From Candidatus Rokuibacteriota bacterium (GTDB taxonomy: Bacteria; JAUVQV01), in the NCBI GenBank assembly GCA_030609125.1, contig JAUWCW010000024.1, positions 1 to 12,689 on the forward strand: a stretch of 12,689 nt of DNA. The letters run 5' to 3'. Positions 6,804-12,689 of the stretch are shown piece by piece. A model generated the notes under the pieces. That model ran no database searches. It was not told where the DNA came from and worked only from the letters and a program-made list of their open reading frames with translations. Both the position numbers and the translations under genes were made by a program. Numbering within the stretch: the stretch's first letter is position 1; every line of letters begins with the position of its first letter.

Positions 6804-7964
6804 ATGGATTACTTGCTCAGCGAACAGCAGATCTTCATCCGGGACACGGCCCGTGAGATTGCCCAGAAGAAGATTCTTCCGGTTCGGGCCGAACTGGACG
6901 AGCAGGAGGAGTTTCCCTGGGACATAATCAAGGAACTGGCCGCGGCCGACCTCTTCGCCATCTTCGTGCCTGAGGCCTACGGCGGTCTCGACGCGGGCAT
7001 CCTTGACGTCTGCCTGGCCATGGAGGAGATATCCAAGGCCTGCGGGGGAGTGGCCGTGAGCTACGCCTCCAGCGCCCTCGGGGCCTTCCCCATCCTCCTC
7101 TACGGCTCGGAGGAGCAGAAGCAGAAGTATCTCCCCGACATCGCCTCAGGGAAGAAACTTGCCGCCTTCGGCCTGACCGAGGCCGGCGCGGGGAGCGACG
7201 CCTCCGGCATCCAGACCACCGCCCTCCCCGACGGCGACCACTACGTCCTCAACGGCACGAAGCAGTGGATCACCAACGGCGGGGAGGCCGAGATCTACAC
7301 CGTCATCGCCATGACCAACAAGGCCCGCGGCATCCGCGGGGCGAGCGCGTTGATCGTCGAAAAGGGCACCCCCGGTTTTTCCTTCGGGAAGAAGGAGAAG
7401 AAGCTCGGCATACGCTCCTCCTCGACCAGGGAACTCATCTTCGAGGACTGCCGCATACCGAAGGAAAACCTCATCGGCAAGGAGGGGCAGGGGTTCCTGG
7501 CGGCCATGAAGACCCTCGACAAGAGCCGTCCCGGCATCGGGGCCCAGGCTCTCGGCATCGCCCAGGGGGCGTACGAGGAGGCGCTGCGCTATTCCAGGGA
7601 GAGGGTCCAGTTCGGCAAGCCCATCTCCTCGTTCCAGGCCATTCAGCACATGCTGGCCGACATGGCCACCAAGATCGAGGCGGCCCGGGCCCTCATCTAC
7701 TCCGTGGCCCGCTACATGGACACCAACCCGAAAGATATGTCGGTGGAGTCGGCCATGGCGAAGCTCTACGCCTCGGACATTGCCATGGAGGTCACCGTCG
7801 ACGCCGTCCAGATCATGGGCGGGTACGGCTACATGCGCGAGTATCCCACCGAGAAGTACATGAGGGACGCCAAGATAACCCAGATCTACGAGGGGACGAA
7901 CCAGATCCAGAGAAACGTCATCGCCCTGGGTCTCATCAAACGCTCGGCAGGCAAAGGAAAGTAA
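6804..7964 (+). CDS. Acyl-CoA dehydrogenase (short-chain/butyryl-CoA dehydrogenase type)
   Basis: 386 residues, standard for the FAD-dependent acyl-CoA dehydrogenase superfamily. These enzymes interconvert acyl-CoA and trans-2-enoyl-CoA, exchanging electrons with ETF. Visible signatures are GLTEAGAGSD (123-132), NGTKQWITNG (150-159, FAD/substrate region) and QIMGGYGYMREYPTEKYMRD (336-355); the catalytic base Glu363 is in IYEGTNQIQR. The start is fixed by AAGGGAGG at 6791-6798, five bases from the ATG. It is followed 11 bases later by etfB and then etfA, the dehydrogenase-etfB-etfA order of clostridial butyryl-CoA dehydrogenase/Etf complexes. Its place between fabH and fabD is unusual: it may run as an enoyl reductase in synthesis, or in acyl-CoA oxidation. 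Chain-length specificity is not deducible here. Confidence 0.95.
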   Translation: MDYLLSEQQIFIRDTAREIAQKKILPVRAELDEQEEFPWDIIKELAAADLFAIFVPEAYGGLDAGILDVCLAMEEISKACGGVAVSYASSALGAFPILLYGSEEQKQKYLPDIASGKKLAAFGLTEAGAGSDASGIQTTALPDGDHYVLNGTKQWITNGGEAEIYTVIAMTNKARGIRGASALIVEKGTPGFSFGKKEKKLGIRSSSTRELIFEDCRIPKENLIGKEGQGFLAAMKTLDKSRPGIGAQALGIAQGAYEEALRYSRERVQFGKPISSFQAIQHMLADMATKIEAARALIYSVARYMDTNPKDMSVESAMAKLYASDIAMEVTVDAVQIMGGYGYMREYPTEKYMRDAKITQIYEGTNQIQRNVIALGLIKRSAGKGK

Positions 7965-7975
7965 CGGCACGGAAA

Positions 7976-8767
7976 ATGAAGATAGTCGTTTGCGTCAAGC
8001 AGGTGCCTGACACCATCAACGTCAGGATCAACGAGAAGACGGGGACCATGGAGCGTGAGGGAGTCCCGACGATGGTCAATCCCTACGACCTCTACGCGGT
8101 GGAGGAGGCGCTGAGGGTGAAGGAGCAGCACGGCGGGGAGGTGATGGTCCTGAGCATGGGACCGCCCCAGGTCCAGGATGCCCTGCGGGAGGTGATCTCC
8201 ATGGGAGTGGACGATGCCCGGCTGCTGTGCGACCGCGAATTCGCCGGGGCCGACACCCTCGCCACCTCTTACACCCTCGCCAGGGGCTTCGCCAGGATCG
8301 GCGAGTACGACCTGATCTACTGTGGCAAGCCGGCCATAGACGGCGACACCGCCCAGGTGGGTCCGGAGCTGGCGGAGCATCTGAACCTTCCTTTCATCGG
8401 CTTCGTGAGAAAGATCAGGGAGGTGCGCCCCGGCTTCATCTGCGCCGAGCGGATGACGGACGACGGGGGCGAGGTGGTGGAATCGTCCCTTCCCGCCGTC
8501 GTTTCGGTGGTGAAGGAGATCAACGAACCGCGGCTGCCGTCGCTGAGGGGCAAGATGAAGGCCAAGAGCTTCGAGGCCGTGACGTGGAGCGCCGCCGACC
8601 TGGAGGTCGACAGAGAGAGGATCGGCCTCAAGGGCTCGCCGACCTGGGTGGTCCGCTCCTTCACCCCCGAGCCGAGGGGCGGCGGAGAAATCCTCGCGGG
8701 CGGGGACAGCGCCGAGATCGCCTCAAAGCTGGCGGAGAAGATCAGGGAGCTTGGGGTCTGCTCGTGA
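7976..8767 (+). CDS. etfB: Electron transfer flavoprotein subunit beta
   Basis: 263 residues, normal for EtfB. It starts MKIVVCVKQVPDT and has NPYDLYAVEEALR (35-47), the nucleotide-binding stretch AIDGDTAQVGP (120-130) and the EtfB signature region ending in SLPAVVSV (171-178), followed by NEPRLPSLRGKMKAK (183-197). The DGDTAQVGP stretch resembles EtfB proteins of anaerobes that bind a second FAD and can bifurcate electrons; it differs from the AMP-binding form of mitochondrial type. I judge this from memory of the families, so bifurcation is inference. The reading frame is open far upstream through the dehydrogenase gene, but the true start is ATG 7976, 11 bases after the dehydrogenase stop, where EtfB homology begins. 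The stop overlaps the etfA start (GTGA). Confidence 0.95.
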   Translation: MKIVVCVKQVPDTINVRINEKTGTMEREGVPTMVNPYDLYAVEEALRVKEQHGGEVMVLSMGPPQVQDALREVISMGVDDARLLCDREFAGADTLATSYTLARGFARIGEYDLIYCGKPAIDGDTAQVGPELAEHLNLPFIGFVRKIREVRPGFICAERMTDDGGEVVESSLPAVVSVVKEINEPRLPSLRGKMKAKSFEAVTWSAADLEVDRERIGLKGSPTWVVRSFTPEPRGGGEILAGGDSAEIASKLAEKIRELGVCS

Positions 8768-9960
8768 AGATCAGGGTTATCAGCGAAGAGTGCACCGTCT
8801 GCGGCGAATGCGTTGAAGTCTGCCCCATCGCCGCCGTGAAAATGGAGGACGACGTCGCGGTCATCCTCGACAACTGCAATTTCTGCGGACTCTGCGTCAC
8901 CGCCTGCCCCGTGGAGGCCATCGAGATGACCCGGGAGGACACAGCGGGGTCGGCGGACAAGGAGAGTCACCGGGGAGTCTGGGTCTTCGCCGAGCAGAGA
9001 GAAGGCCGTCTCGCCGGCGTGGCGGCGGAACTGCTGGGAGAGGGACGGAGGATCGCCGACGGGCGCGGGACGGACCTGACGGCGGTCGTCTTCGGGCGCG
9101 GCCTGGAGGGGCTTGCGATGGAGCTCGTGACCCTTGGCGCCGACCGGGTGATCGCCGCCGACCACCCGGTGCTCGAGCGCTTTCACGACGACGCCTATGC
9201 GGGAGTGATGACCTCCCTGGCCGAGGAGTACCGGCCGGAGATCATCCTCTGCGGCGCAACGGTGCAGGGGAGGTCCTTTTTCCCCCGCGTCGCCGCCAGG
9301 CTCCGCACGGGCCTGACGGCGGACTGCACCGAGCTGGACATCGAGGAGGGGACGGGGAACCTCCTCCAGACGCGCCCCGCCTACGGCGGCAACATCATGG
9401 CCACCATAGCCTGCCCGAACCACCGGCCCCAGATGTCGACGGTGAGACCGAAGGTCTTCAAGGCCGCCGTCCCCGATCCGGGCCGGCAGGGAGAGATCAT
9501 CGTCCGAACCGAATGGGGGGACGCCGTCCACACCCGCACCCGGGTGGTGGAGATCATGAAGGAAGCCGTGCAGACGGTGAACATGGCCGAAGCGGACATC
9601 ATCGTATCCGGCGGCCGCGGCATGGGTTCGGCGGAGAACTTCGGGCTTCTCGAAGATCTGGCCAGGGCCCTCGGCGGGGCCGTGGGGGCAAGCCGCGCCG
9701 CCGTCGATTCGGGCTGGGTGCCCTACGCCCGCCAGGTGGGGCAGACGGGAAAGACGGTCTGCCCGAAGATGTACGTGGCCTGCGGTATTTCCGGCCAGGT
9801 TCAGCACCTGGTGGGGATGCAGTCCTCGGACATGATCATTGCCATCAACAGGGATCCGGAGGCGCCTATTTTCAAGATGGCGACCGTGGGAGTGGTTGGT
9901 GACGCTTTGGAGATCGTCCCGCTCCTGACCAAGGCACTGACTTCAAATAGCAGCGGGTGA
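8764..9960 (+). CDS. etfA: Electron transfer flavoprotein subunit alpha with N-terminal 2x[4Fe-4S] ferredoxin domain
   Basis: 398 residues. The first about 60 form a bacterial-type ferredoxin domain with two intact cluster motifs: Cys10, 13, 16, 20 (CTVCGECVEVCP) and Cys38, 41, 44, 48 (CNFCGLCVTACP). An EtfA N-terminal domain follows (about 70-260), then the C-terminal FAD-binding domain: GGRGMGSAENFGLLEDLA (283-300), VGQTGKTVCP (325-334) and the EtfA signature YVACGISGQVQH (337-348) through IAIN (359-362). EtfA passes electrons between the dehydrogenase, EtfB flavin and a partner. The fused clusters give a built-in route to or from ferredoxin, as in CarE of the Acetobacterium caffeyl-CoA reductase complex. 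The start is GTG 8764, overlapping the etfB stop by four bases; the open frame further upstream is only the shadow of etfB. FabD follows ten bases after the stop. Confidence 0.95.
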   Translation: MKIRVISEECTVCGECVEVCPIAAVKMEDDVAVILDNCNFCGLCVTACPVEAIEMTREDTAGSADKESHRGVWVFAEQREGRLAGVAAELLGEGRRIADGRGTDLTAVVFGRGLEGLAMELVTLGADRVIAADHPVLERFHDDAYAGVMTSLAEEYRPEIILCGATVQGRSFFPRVAARLRTGLTADCTELDIEEGTGNLLQTRPAYGGNIMATIACPNHRPQMSTVRPKVFKAAVPDPGRQGEIIVRTEWGDAVHTRTRVVEIMKEAVQTVNMAEADIIVSGGRGMGSAENFGLLEDLARALGGAVGASRAAVDSGWVPYARQVGQTGKTVCPKMYVACGISGQVQHLVGMQSSDMIIAINRDPEAPIFKMATVGVVGDALEIVPLLTKALTSNSSG

Positions 9961-9970
9961 GGAGGAAGGA

Positions 9971-10906
9971 TTGAAAACCGCATTTATTTTCCCCGGACAG
10001 GGGTCGCAGTATGTCGGGATGGGGAGGGACCTTCACGGCGTCTCCCCCGAGGTTCAGAAGATTTTCAGGGAGGCCGACCGGATTCTCGGCATCGAGCTAG
10101 GCGAGCTGGCCTTTCACGGGCCCGGTGAGAAGCTGATGCTCACCGAGTATGCCCAGCCGGCCATTCTGACCGTCAGCTACGCGCTCCTTACGCTTCTGAA
10201 AGAGGCGGGGATCGAGCCCCGCTTCGTCGCCGGGCACAGTCTCGGGGAGTATACGGCCCTCGTCGCCGCCGGGAGCCTCACCTTCGAAGAGGCGCTGAGA
10301 CTCGTCCGGCGAAGGGGGATCCTCATGGAAGAGGCCGTCCCCGCCGGACAGGGAACCATGGCCGCCGTTCTGGGCGTGGAGCTGGAGAAGGTGGAGACGG
10401 TCTGCCGGGAGGCGTCCGACGAGGGCGTGGTGGAGGTGGCCAACATCAACTCTCCCGGCCAGATAGTCATCTCGGGCTCCAAGGAAGGTATTCTGGCGGC
10501 CATCAACGCCTTCCGCAAGAACGGGGCCCGGAAGGTCATTCCCCTCGCCGTGAGCGGTCCCTTCCACTCCAGCCTGATGAGGCCGGTAGCGGAGGCTTTC
10601 GAGGAGGACCTCGACCAGGCCGTCTTCCGCGACCCGAACATTCCCGTTGTCTGCAACGTCGGCGCCTCGCTGGTGAAGAAGAAGGAGCAGGTCCGCTCTC
10701 TCCTGGCGCGGCAGATCTATTCCCGCGTGGAATGGGAACCGTCCATGCGCCGGCTCCTCTCCCAGGGGGTGTCGCGTTTTATCGAGGTGGGGCCGGGACG
10801 TGTGCTGACAAGCCTGATGAAAAAGATTGACAAGGAGGCAGTTGTCCATTATGTGGAAGATGGCCCGACGCTTGAAAAACTCGTCCAGCAGGAGGTAAAA
10901 GGATAA
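9971..10906 (+). CDS. fabD: Malonyl-CoA:ACP transacylase
   Basis: 311 residues, standard length. FabD moves malonyl from CoA to ACP, supplying the extender for FabH and FabF. Motifs are FPGQGSQYVGMG at the N-terminus (7-18), GHSLGEY with nucleophile Ser90, Arg115 in LVRRRG (malonate carboxylate binding), and GPFHSSLM with catalytic His199. The start is TTG 9971, supported by GGAGG at 9961-9965 five bases before it; translation from there gives the canonical KTAFIFPGQGSQ beginning, and no ATG or GTG upstream fits. The rare start codon may lower output. It sits ten bases after etfA and three bases before fabG, so the electron-transfer block is embedded in the fab run without a visible break. 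Confidence 0.96.
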   Translation: MKTAFIFPGQGSQYVGMGRDLHGVSPEVQKIFREADRILGIELGELAFHGPGEKLMLTEYAQPAILTVSYALLTLLKEAGIEPRFVAGHSLGEYTALVAAGSLTFEEALRLVRRRGILMEEAVPAGQGTMAAVLGVELEKVETVCREASDEGVVEVANINSPGQIVISGSKEGILAAINAFRKNGARKVIPLAVSGPFHSSLMRPVAEAFEEDLDQAVFRDPNIPVVCNVGASLVKKKEQVRSLLARQIYSRVEWEPSMRRLLSQGVSRFIEVGPGRVLTSLMKKIDKEAVVHYVEDGPTLEKLVQQEVKG

Positions 10907-10909
10907 GCC

Positions 10910-11653
10910 ATGGCTATTGCTGAAGGTCGTGTCGCTCTCGTGACGGGTGCGGGCCAGGGCATCGGCCGGGCCATCGCCCTCGCCCTGGCGGGGGAAGGGG
11001 CGGACGTGGCCGTCACCGACGTGAACCCGTCGGGGGCGGAAGAGGCCGCCGCGGCCGTTGCCGCCGCGGGCAGAAAGAGCTGGGCCCTGACGGGAGACGT
11101 CTCGGATTTCGGCGCCGCCCGGGAGATGACCGAAAAGGTCCTGCAGGATTCGGGCAGGATCGACATTCTCGTCAACAACGCCGGTATCACCAGAGACGGG
11201 CTCCTGATGCGCATGAAGGAGCAGGACTGGGACAGCGTCCTCGCCGTCAACCTCAAGGGGGGCTTCAATTTCTGCCGGGCGGTGGTTCCCGGAATGGTGA
11301 AGCGGAGGTGGGGAAGGATCATCAACATGAGCTCTGTGGTTGGAGTCATGGGCAACGCGGGCCAGGTCAACTACGCCGCCTCCAAGGCGGGGCTCATCGG
11401 ACTCACCAAGTCCCTTGCCCGCGAGGTCGCGGTCCGGGGGGTGACGGTCAACGCCGTGGCGCCGGGGTTCATCGACACGGCCATGACCCAGGCCCTGCCC
11501 GAGAAGGTCCGCATGGCCCTGCAGCAGCAGATACCGGCGGGGAAGCTCGGCCAGGTGGAAGACGTGGTGGCGGCGACGCTCTTTCTCGCCTCCCCCGGGG
11601 CGGGCTATATAACCGGGCAGGTTCTGCATGTCAACGGAGGAATGTACACCTGA
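10910..11653 (+). CDS. fabG: 3-oxoacyl-ACP reductase
   Basis: 247 residues, a classical short-chain dehydrogenase/reductase. It reduces 3-ketoacyl-ACP to 3-hydroxyacyl-ACP, normally with NADPH. Motifs are TGAGQGIGR (12-20, glycine-rich cofactor loop), [15 protein letters not shown] (89-103, the FabG-typical form), and the catalytic tetrad Asn114, Ser142, Tyr155, Lys159 in NYAASKAG. The C-terminus [14 protein letters not shown] is also typical. The start is ATG 10910, three bases after the fabD stop, with GGAGG (10891-10895) and AAAGGAT (10898-10904) upstream. The 113-base gap after the stop contains a tandem repeat before acpP. Confidence 0.97.
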   Translation: MAIAEGRVALVTGAGQGIGRAIALALAGEGADVAVTDVNPSGAEEAAAAVAAAGRKSWALTGDVSDFGAAREMTEKVLQDSGRIDILVNNAGITRDGLLMRMKEQDWDSVLAVNLKGGFNFCRAVVPGMVKRRWGRIINMSSVVGVMGNAGQVNYAASKAGLIGLTKSLAREVAVRGVTVNAVAPGFIDTAMTQALPEKVRMALQQQIPAGKLGQVEDVVAATLFLASPGAGYITGQVLHVNGGMYT

Positions 11654-11671
11654 TTCAGAAGGTGTCCGGAA

Positions 11672-11718
11672 CAGACAACGGTGTTTGGAGCAGACAACGG
11701 TGTTTGGAGCAGACAACG
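11672..11718. repeat. 19-bp tandem repeat (2.5 copies) between fabG and acpP
   Basis: The unit CAGACAACGGTGTTTGGAG occurs at 11672-11690 and 11691-11709 without any mismatch, followed by a partial copy CAGACAACG at 11710-11718. It begins 18 bases after the fabG stop. The 19-base period is not a multiple of three and no gene uses it, so it is a non-coding minisatellite-like repeat. Identical copies suggest recent expansion. Confidence 0.92.
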
Positions 11719-11722
11719 AAGA

Positions 11723-11743
11723 GGCAGCGGGTTTTCCGCCGCC
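11723..11743 (+). promoter_or_regulatory. Hairpin upstream of acpP
   Basis: GGCAGCGG (11723-11730) pairs with CCGCCGCC (11736-11743) around a GTTTT loop, seven of eight pairs with one A-C mismatch. No T-run follows, so it is not a terminator by sequence. It ends 12 bases before the acpP Shine-Dalgarno and could protect the acpP message 5' end after processing; this is inference. Confidence 0.4.
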
Positions 11744-11766
11744 GGCGACAAGACAGGAGGGAAAGG

Positions 11767-12003
11767 ATGTCCATAGAAGAAAGGGTCAAGAAGATCATTG
11801 TCGATCAGCTGGGAGTGAAGGCCGAGGAAGTCAATCTCGAATCGGCTTTCGTGGACGATCTCGGTGCGGACTCGCTCGACACTGTTGAGCTGGTCATGGC
11901 TTTCGAGGAAGAGTTCGACCTGGAAATTCCCGACGAAGAAGCGGAGAAGATCTCCAACGTCGGCACCGCCGTCAAGTTCATCGAGGAGCACCAGAGCAAA
12001 TAG
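11767..12003 (+). CDS. acpP: Acyl carrier protein
   Basis: 78 residues, small and acidic. ACP carries the growing acyl chain on 4'-phosphopantetheine attached to Ser36 in the motif [20 protein letters not shown], which is intact. The N-terminus [17 protein letters not shown] and C-terminus [14 protein letters not shown] match the FAS II carrier and not a polyketide or specialised ACP. The start is ATG 11767, with a strong AGGAGG (11755-11760) six bases upstream. The frame is open far upstream through fabG, but that is a shadow. It is flanked by a tandem repeat and hairpin on the left and two hairpins on the right, possibly related to the much higher ACP level that cells need relative to the fab enzymes. 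Confidence 0.97.
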   Translation: MSIEERVKKIIVDQLGVKAEEVNLESAFVDDLGADSLDTVELVMAFEEEFDLEIPDEEAEKISNVGTAVKFIEEHQSK

Positions 12004-12013
12004 CCGGGCCGCG

Positions 12014-12033
12014 GCGTTCCCAGGCGGGAACGC
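12014..12033 (+). promoter_or_regulatory. Perfect 8-bp hairpin just after acpP
   Basis: GCGTTCCC (12014-12021) and GGGAACGC (12026-12033) pair perfectly around an AGGC loop, 11 bases after the acpP stop. The following bases, AGTTGCC, are not a T-run, so a complete intrinsic terminator is unlikely. A role as partial terminator or as a 3' stabiliser of acpP RNA is inferred. Confidence 0.6.
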
Positions 12034-12043
12034 AGTTGCCTCA

Positions 12044-12079
12044 GGGCCGGCGCCGAGCCGCGAGGCGCAACGTCGGCCC
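12044..12079 (+). promoter_or_regulatory. Second GC-rich stem-loop covering the leader of fabF
   Basis: GGGCCG (12044-12049) pairs with CGGCCC (12074-12079) and GCGCC (12050-12054) pairs with GGCGC (12064-12068), giving an 11-bp stem with a five-base bulge (AACGT) and a nine-base loop. It ends 11 bases before the fabF ATG, in or next to the weak GGGAC ribosome binding site, so folding could limit fabF translation. Confidence 0.45.
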
Positions 12080-12090
12080 GGGACGAAAGC

Positions 12091-12689
12091 ATGGGTGTGC
12101 GAAAAGACCAGGAGCGCTCTCTTCATCGTGTCGTCGTGACCGGCATGGGGGCGGTGTCCCCCGTCGGAACGGGAACGGAGAAGATGTGGGAGGCCCTCGT
12201 CCGCGGCGCGTCCGGAATCGGACCCATAACCTATTTCGACACCACCGGTTTTGAAACCACCATCGCCGGCGAGGTGCGCGATTTTTCTCCCGGAGACTTC
12301 CTCGACCGCAAACAGCTGAAGAAGACCGACCGCTTTGTTCAGCTCGCCGTCGGCGCCAGCGGGATGGCGCTGGCGGACAGCGGCATCGAGGTCACGCCCG
12401 AACTGGCGGAAAGCTTCGGCGTCGTGATCGGCTCCGGCATCGGCGGCCTGAGCACCATAGAAGAGTTTCACAACGCCCTTCTCAACAAGGGGCCGCGCAA
12501 GATCTCTCCCTTTTACATGCCCAGGCTTCTCGTCAACATGGCTCCCGGCCACGTCTCCATGACCTACGGGCTCAAGGGGCCGAACGCCTGCGTCGTGACG
12601 GCCTGCGCCAGCGGCAACAACTCCCTGGCATCCGCTGCCCGCATGATAATGCTCGGGGAGGCGACGGCTATGCTCGCCGGCGGTACGGA
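12091..12689 (+). CDS. fabF: Beta-ketoacyl-ACP synthase II (5' part, runs off the window)
   Basis: 199 codons are visible before the window ends; the full enzyme would be about 410 residues. FabF condenses acyl-ACP with malonyl-ACP in each elongation round. Visible features are RVVVTGMGAVSPVG (13-26), DRKQLKKTDRFVQLAVGAS (72-90), GSGIGGL (114-120) and the active-site Cys172 in VVTACASGNN; the two catalytic histidines lie beyond the edge. The start is taken as ATG 12091, with only a weak GGGAC upstream; it gives about 12 extra polar residues before the conserved strand. A GTG within VVVTG would cut into the first strand and is unlikely. It sits 87 bases after acpP with two hairpins between. 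Position right after acpP is the standard order and supports FabF over FabB. Confidence 0.94.
   Translation, partial: MGVRKDQERSLHRVVVTGMGAVSPVGTGTEKMWEALVRGASGIGPITYFDTTGFETTIAGEVRDFSPGDFLDRKQLKKTDRFVQLAVGASGMALADSGIEVTPELAESFGVVIGSGIGGLSTIEEFHNALLNKGPRKISPFYMPRLLVNMAPGHVSMTYGLKGPNACVVTACASGNNSLASAARMIMLGEATAMLAGGT

Noticed and set aside
8317-9807. 496-codon minus-strand open frame opposite etfB/etfA
   Set aside because: His/Gly/Asp-rich antisense translation without motifs; the sense strand carries full EtfA and EtfB signatures.
10097-11716. 539-codon minus-strand open frame opposite fabD/fabG
   Set aside because: Antisense shadow crossing two well-supported genes and the 19-bp repeat; no family resemblance.
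12014-12033. Intrinsic terminator ending the operon after acpP
   Set aside because: The stem is good but no T-run follows, and fabF continues on the same strand.

Overview
The window is GC-rich (roughly 60-65% by eye) and densely coded. It looks like a chromosomal segment of an anaerobic bacterium of the former Deltaproteobacteria (Thermodesulfobacteriota, perhaps Syntrophia-like). This placement is an inference from gene order (yceD-rpmF-plsX-fabH ... fabD-fabG-acpP-fabF), a zinc-ribbon L32, a ferredoxin-fused EtfA and a HAMP/class III cyclase. No 16S or other phylogenetic marker is present, so it is tentative.

Left part (1-3567, minus strand): three cell-envelope or signalling genes read leftwards. 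The first is a membrane class III adenylate cyclase with an unusual N-terminal MshEN/GspE-N-like domain, two membrane segments, a periplasmic sensor region and HAMP. After a 104-bp gap come two LysM lipoprotein genes joined by an ATGA overlap: a LysM-polysaccharide deacetylase, then a TPR-like/LysM/proline-rich lipoprotein cut by the window edge. The last gene has no stop codon inside the window.

Divergent control region (3568-3776): back-to-back sigma70-like promoters, one leftward for the cyclase and a near-consensus one rightward for the lipid operon. They also help choose the start codons of both flanking genes.

Right part (3777-12689, plus strand): a long same-strand run that looks like one fatty-acid/phospholipid operon. 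It holds yceD (DUF177), rpmF (ribosomal protein bL32), plsX, fabH, then an acyl-CoA dehydrogenase with etfB and a ferredoxin-fused etfA, then fabD, fabG, acpP and the 5' part of fabF. PlsX starts phosphatidate synthesis; FabH, FabD, FabG, AcpP and FabF initiate and elongate acyl chains. The acd-etfB-etfA block, in the order of the clostridial butyryl-CoA dehydrogenase complex, lies between fabH and fabD. No classical enoyl-ACP reductase (FabI/K/L/V) is in the window. This raises the untested idea that the flavoprotein module carries out or feeds the enoyl-reduction step.

The three longest non-coding gaps inside the operon carry structure. A five-copy AGCTGAN heptad array lies between fabH and acd, a 2.5-copy 19-bp tandem repeat between fabG and acpP, and two strong GC-rich hairpins without T-tracts between acpP and fabF. 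I see no tRNA, rRNA, CRISPR array, transposase, phage gene or toxin-antitoxin pair.
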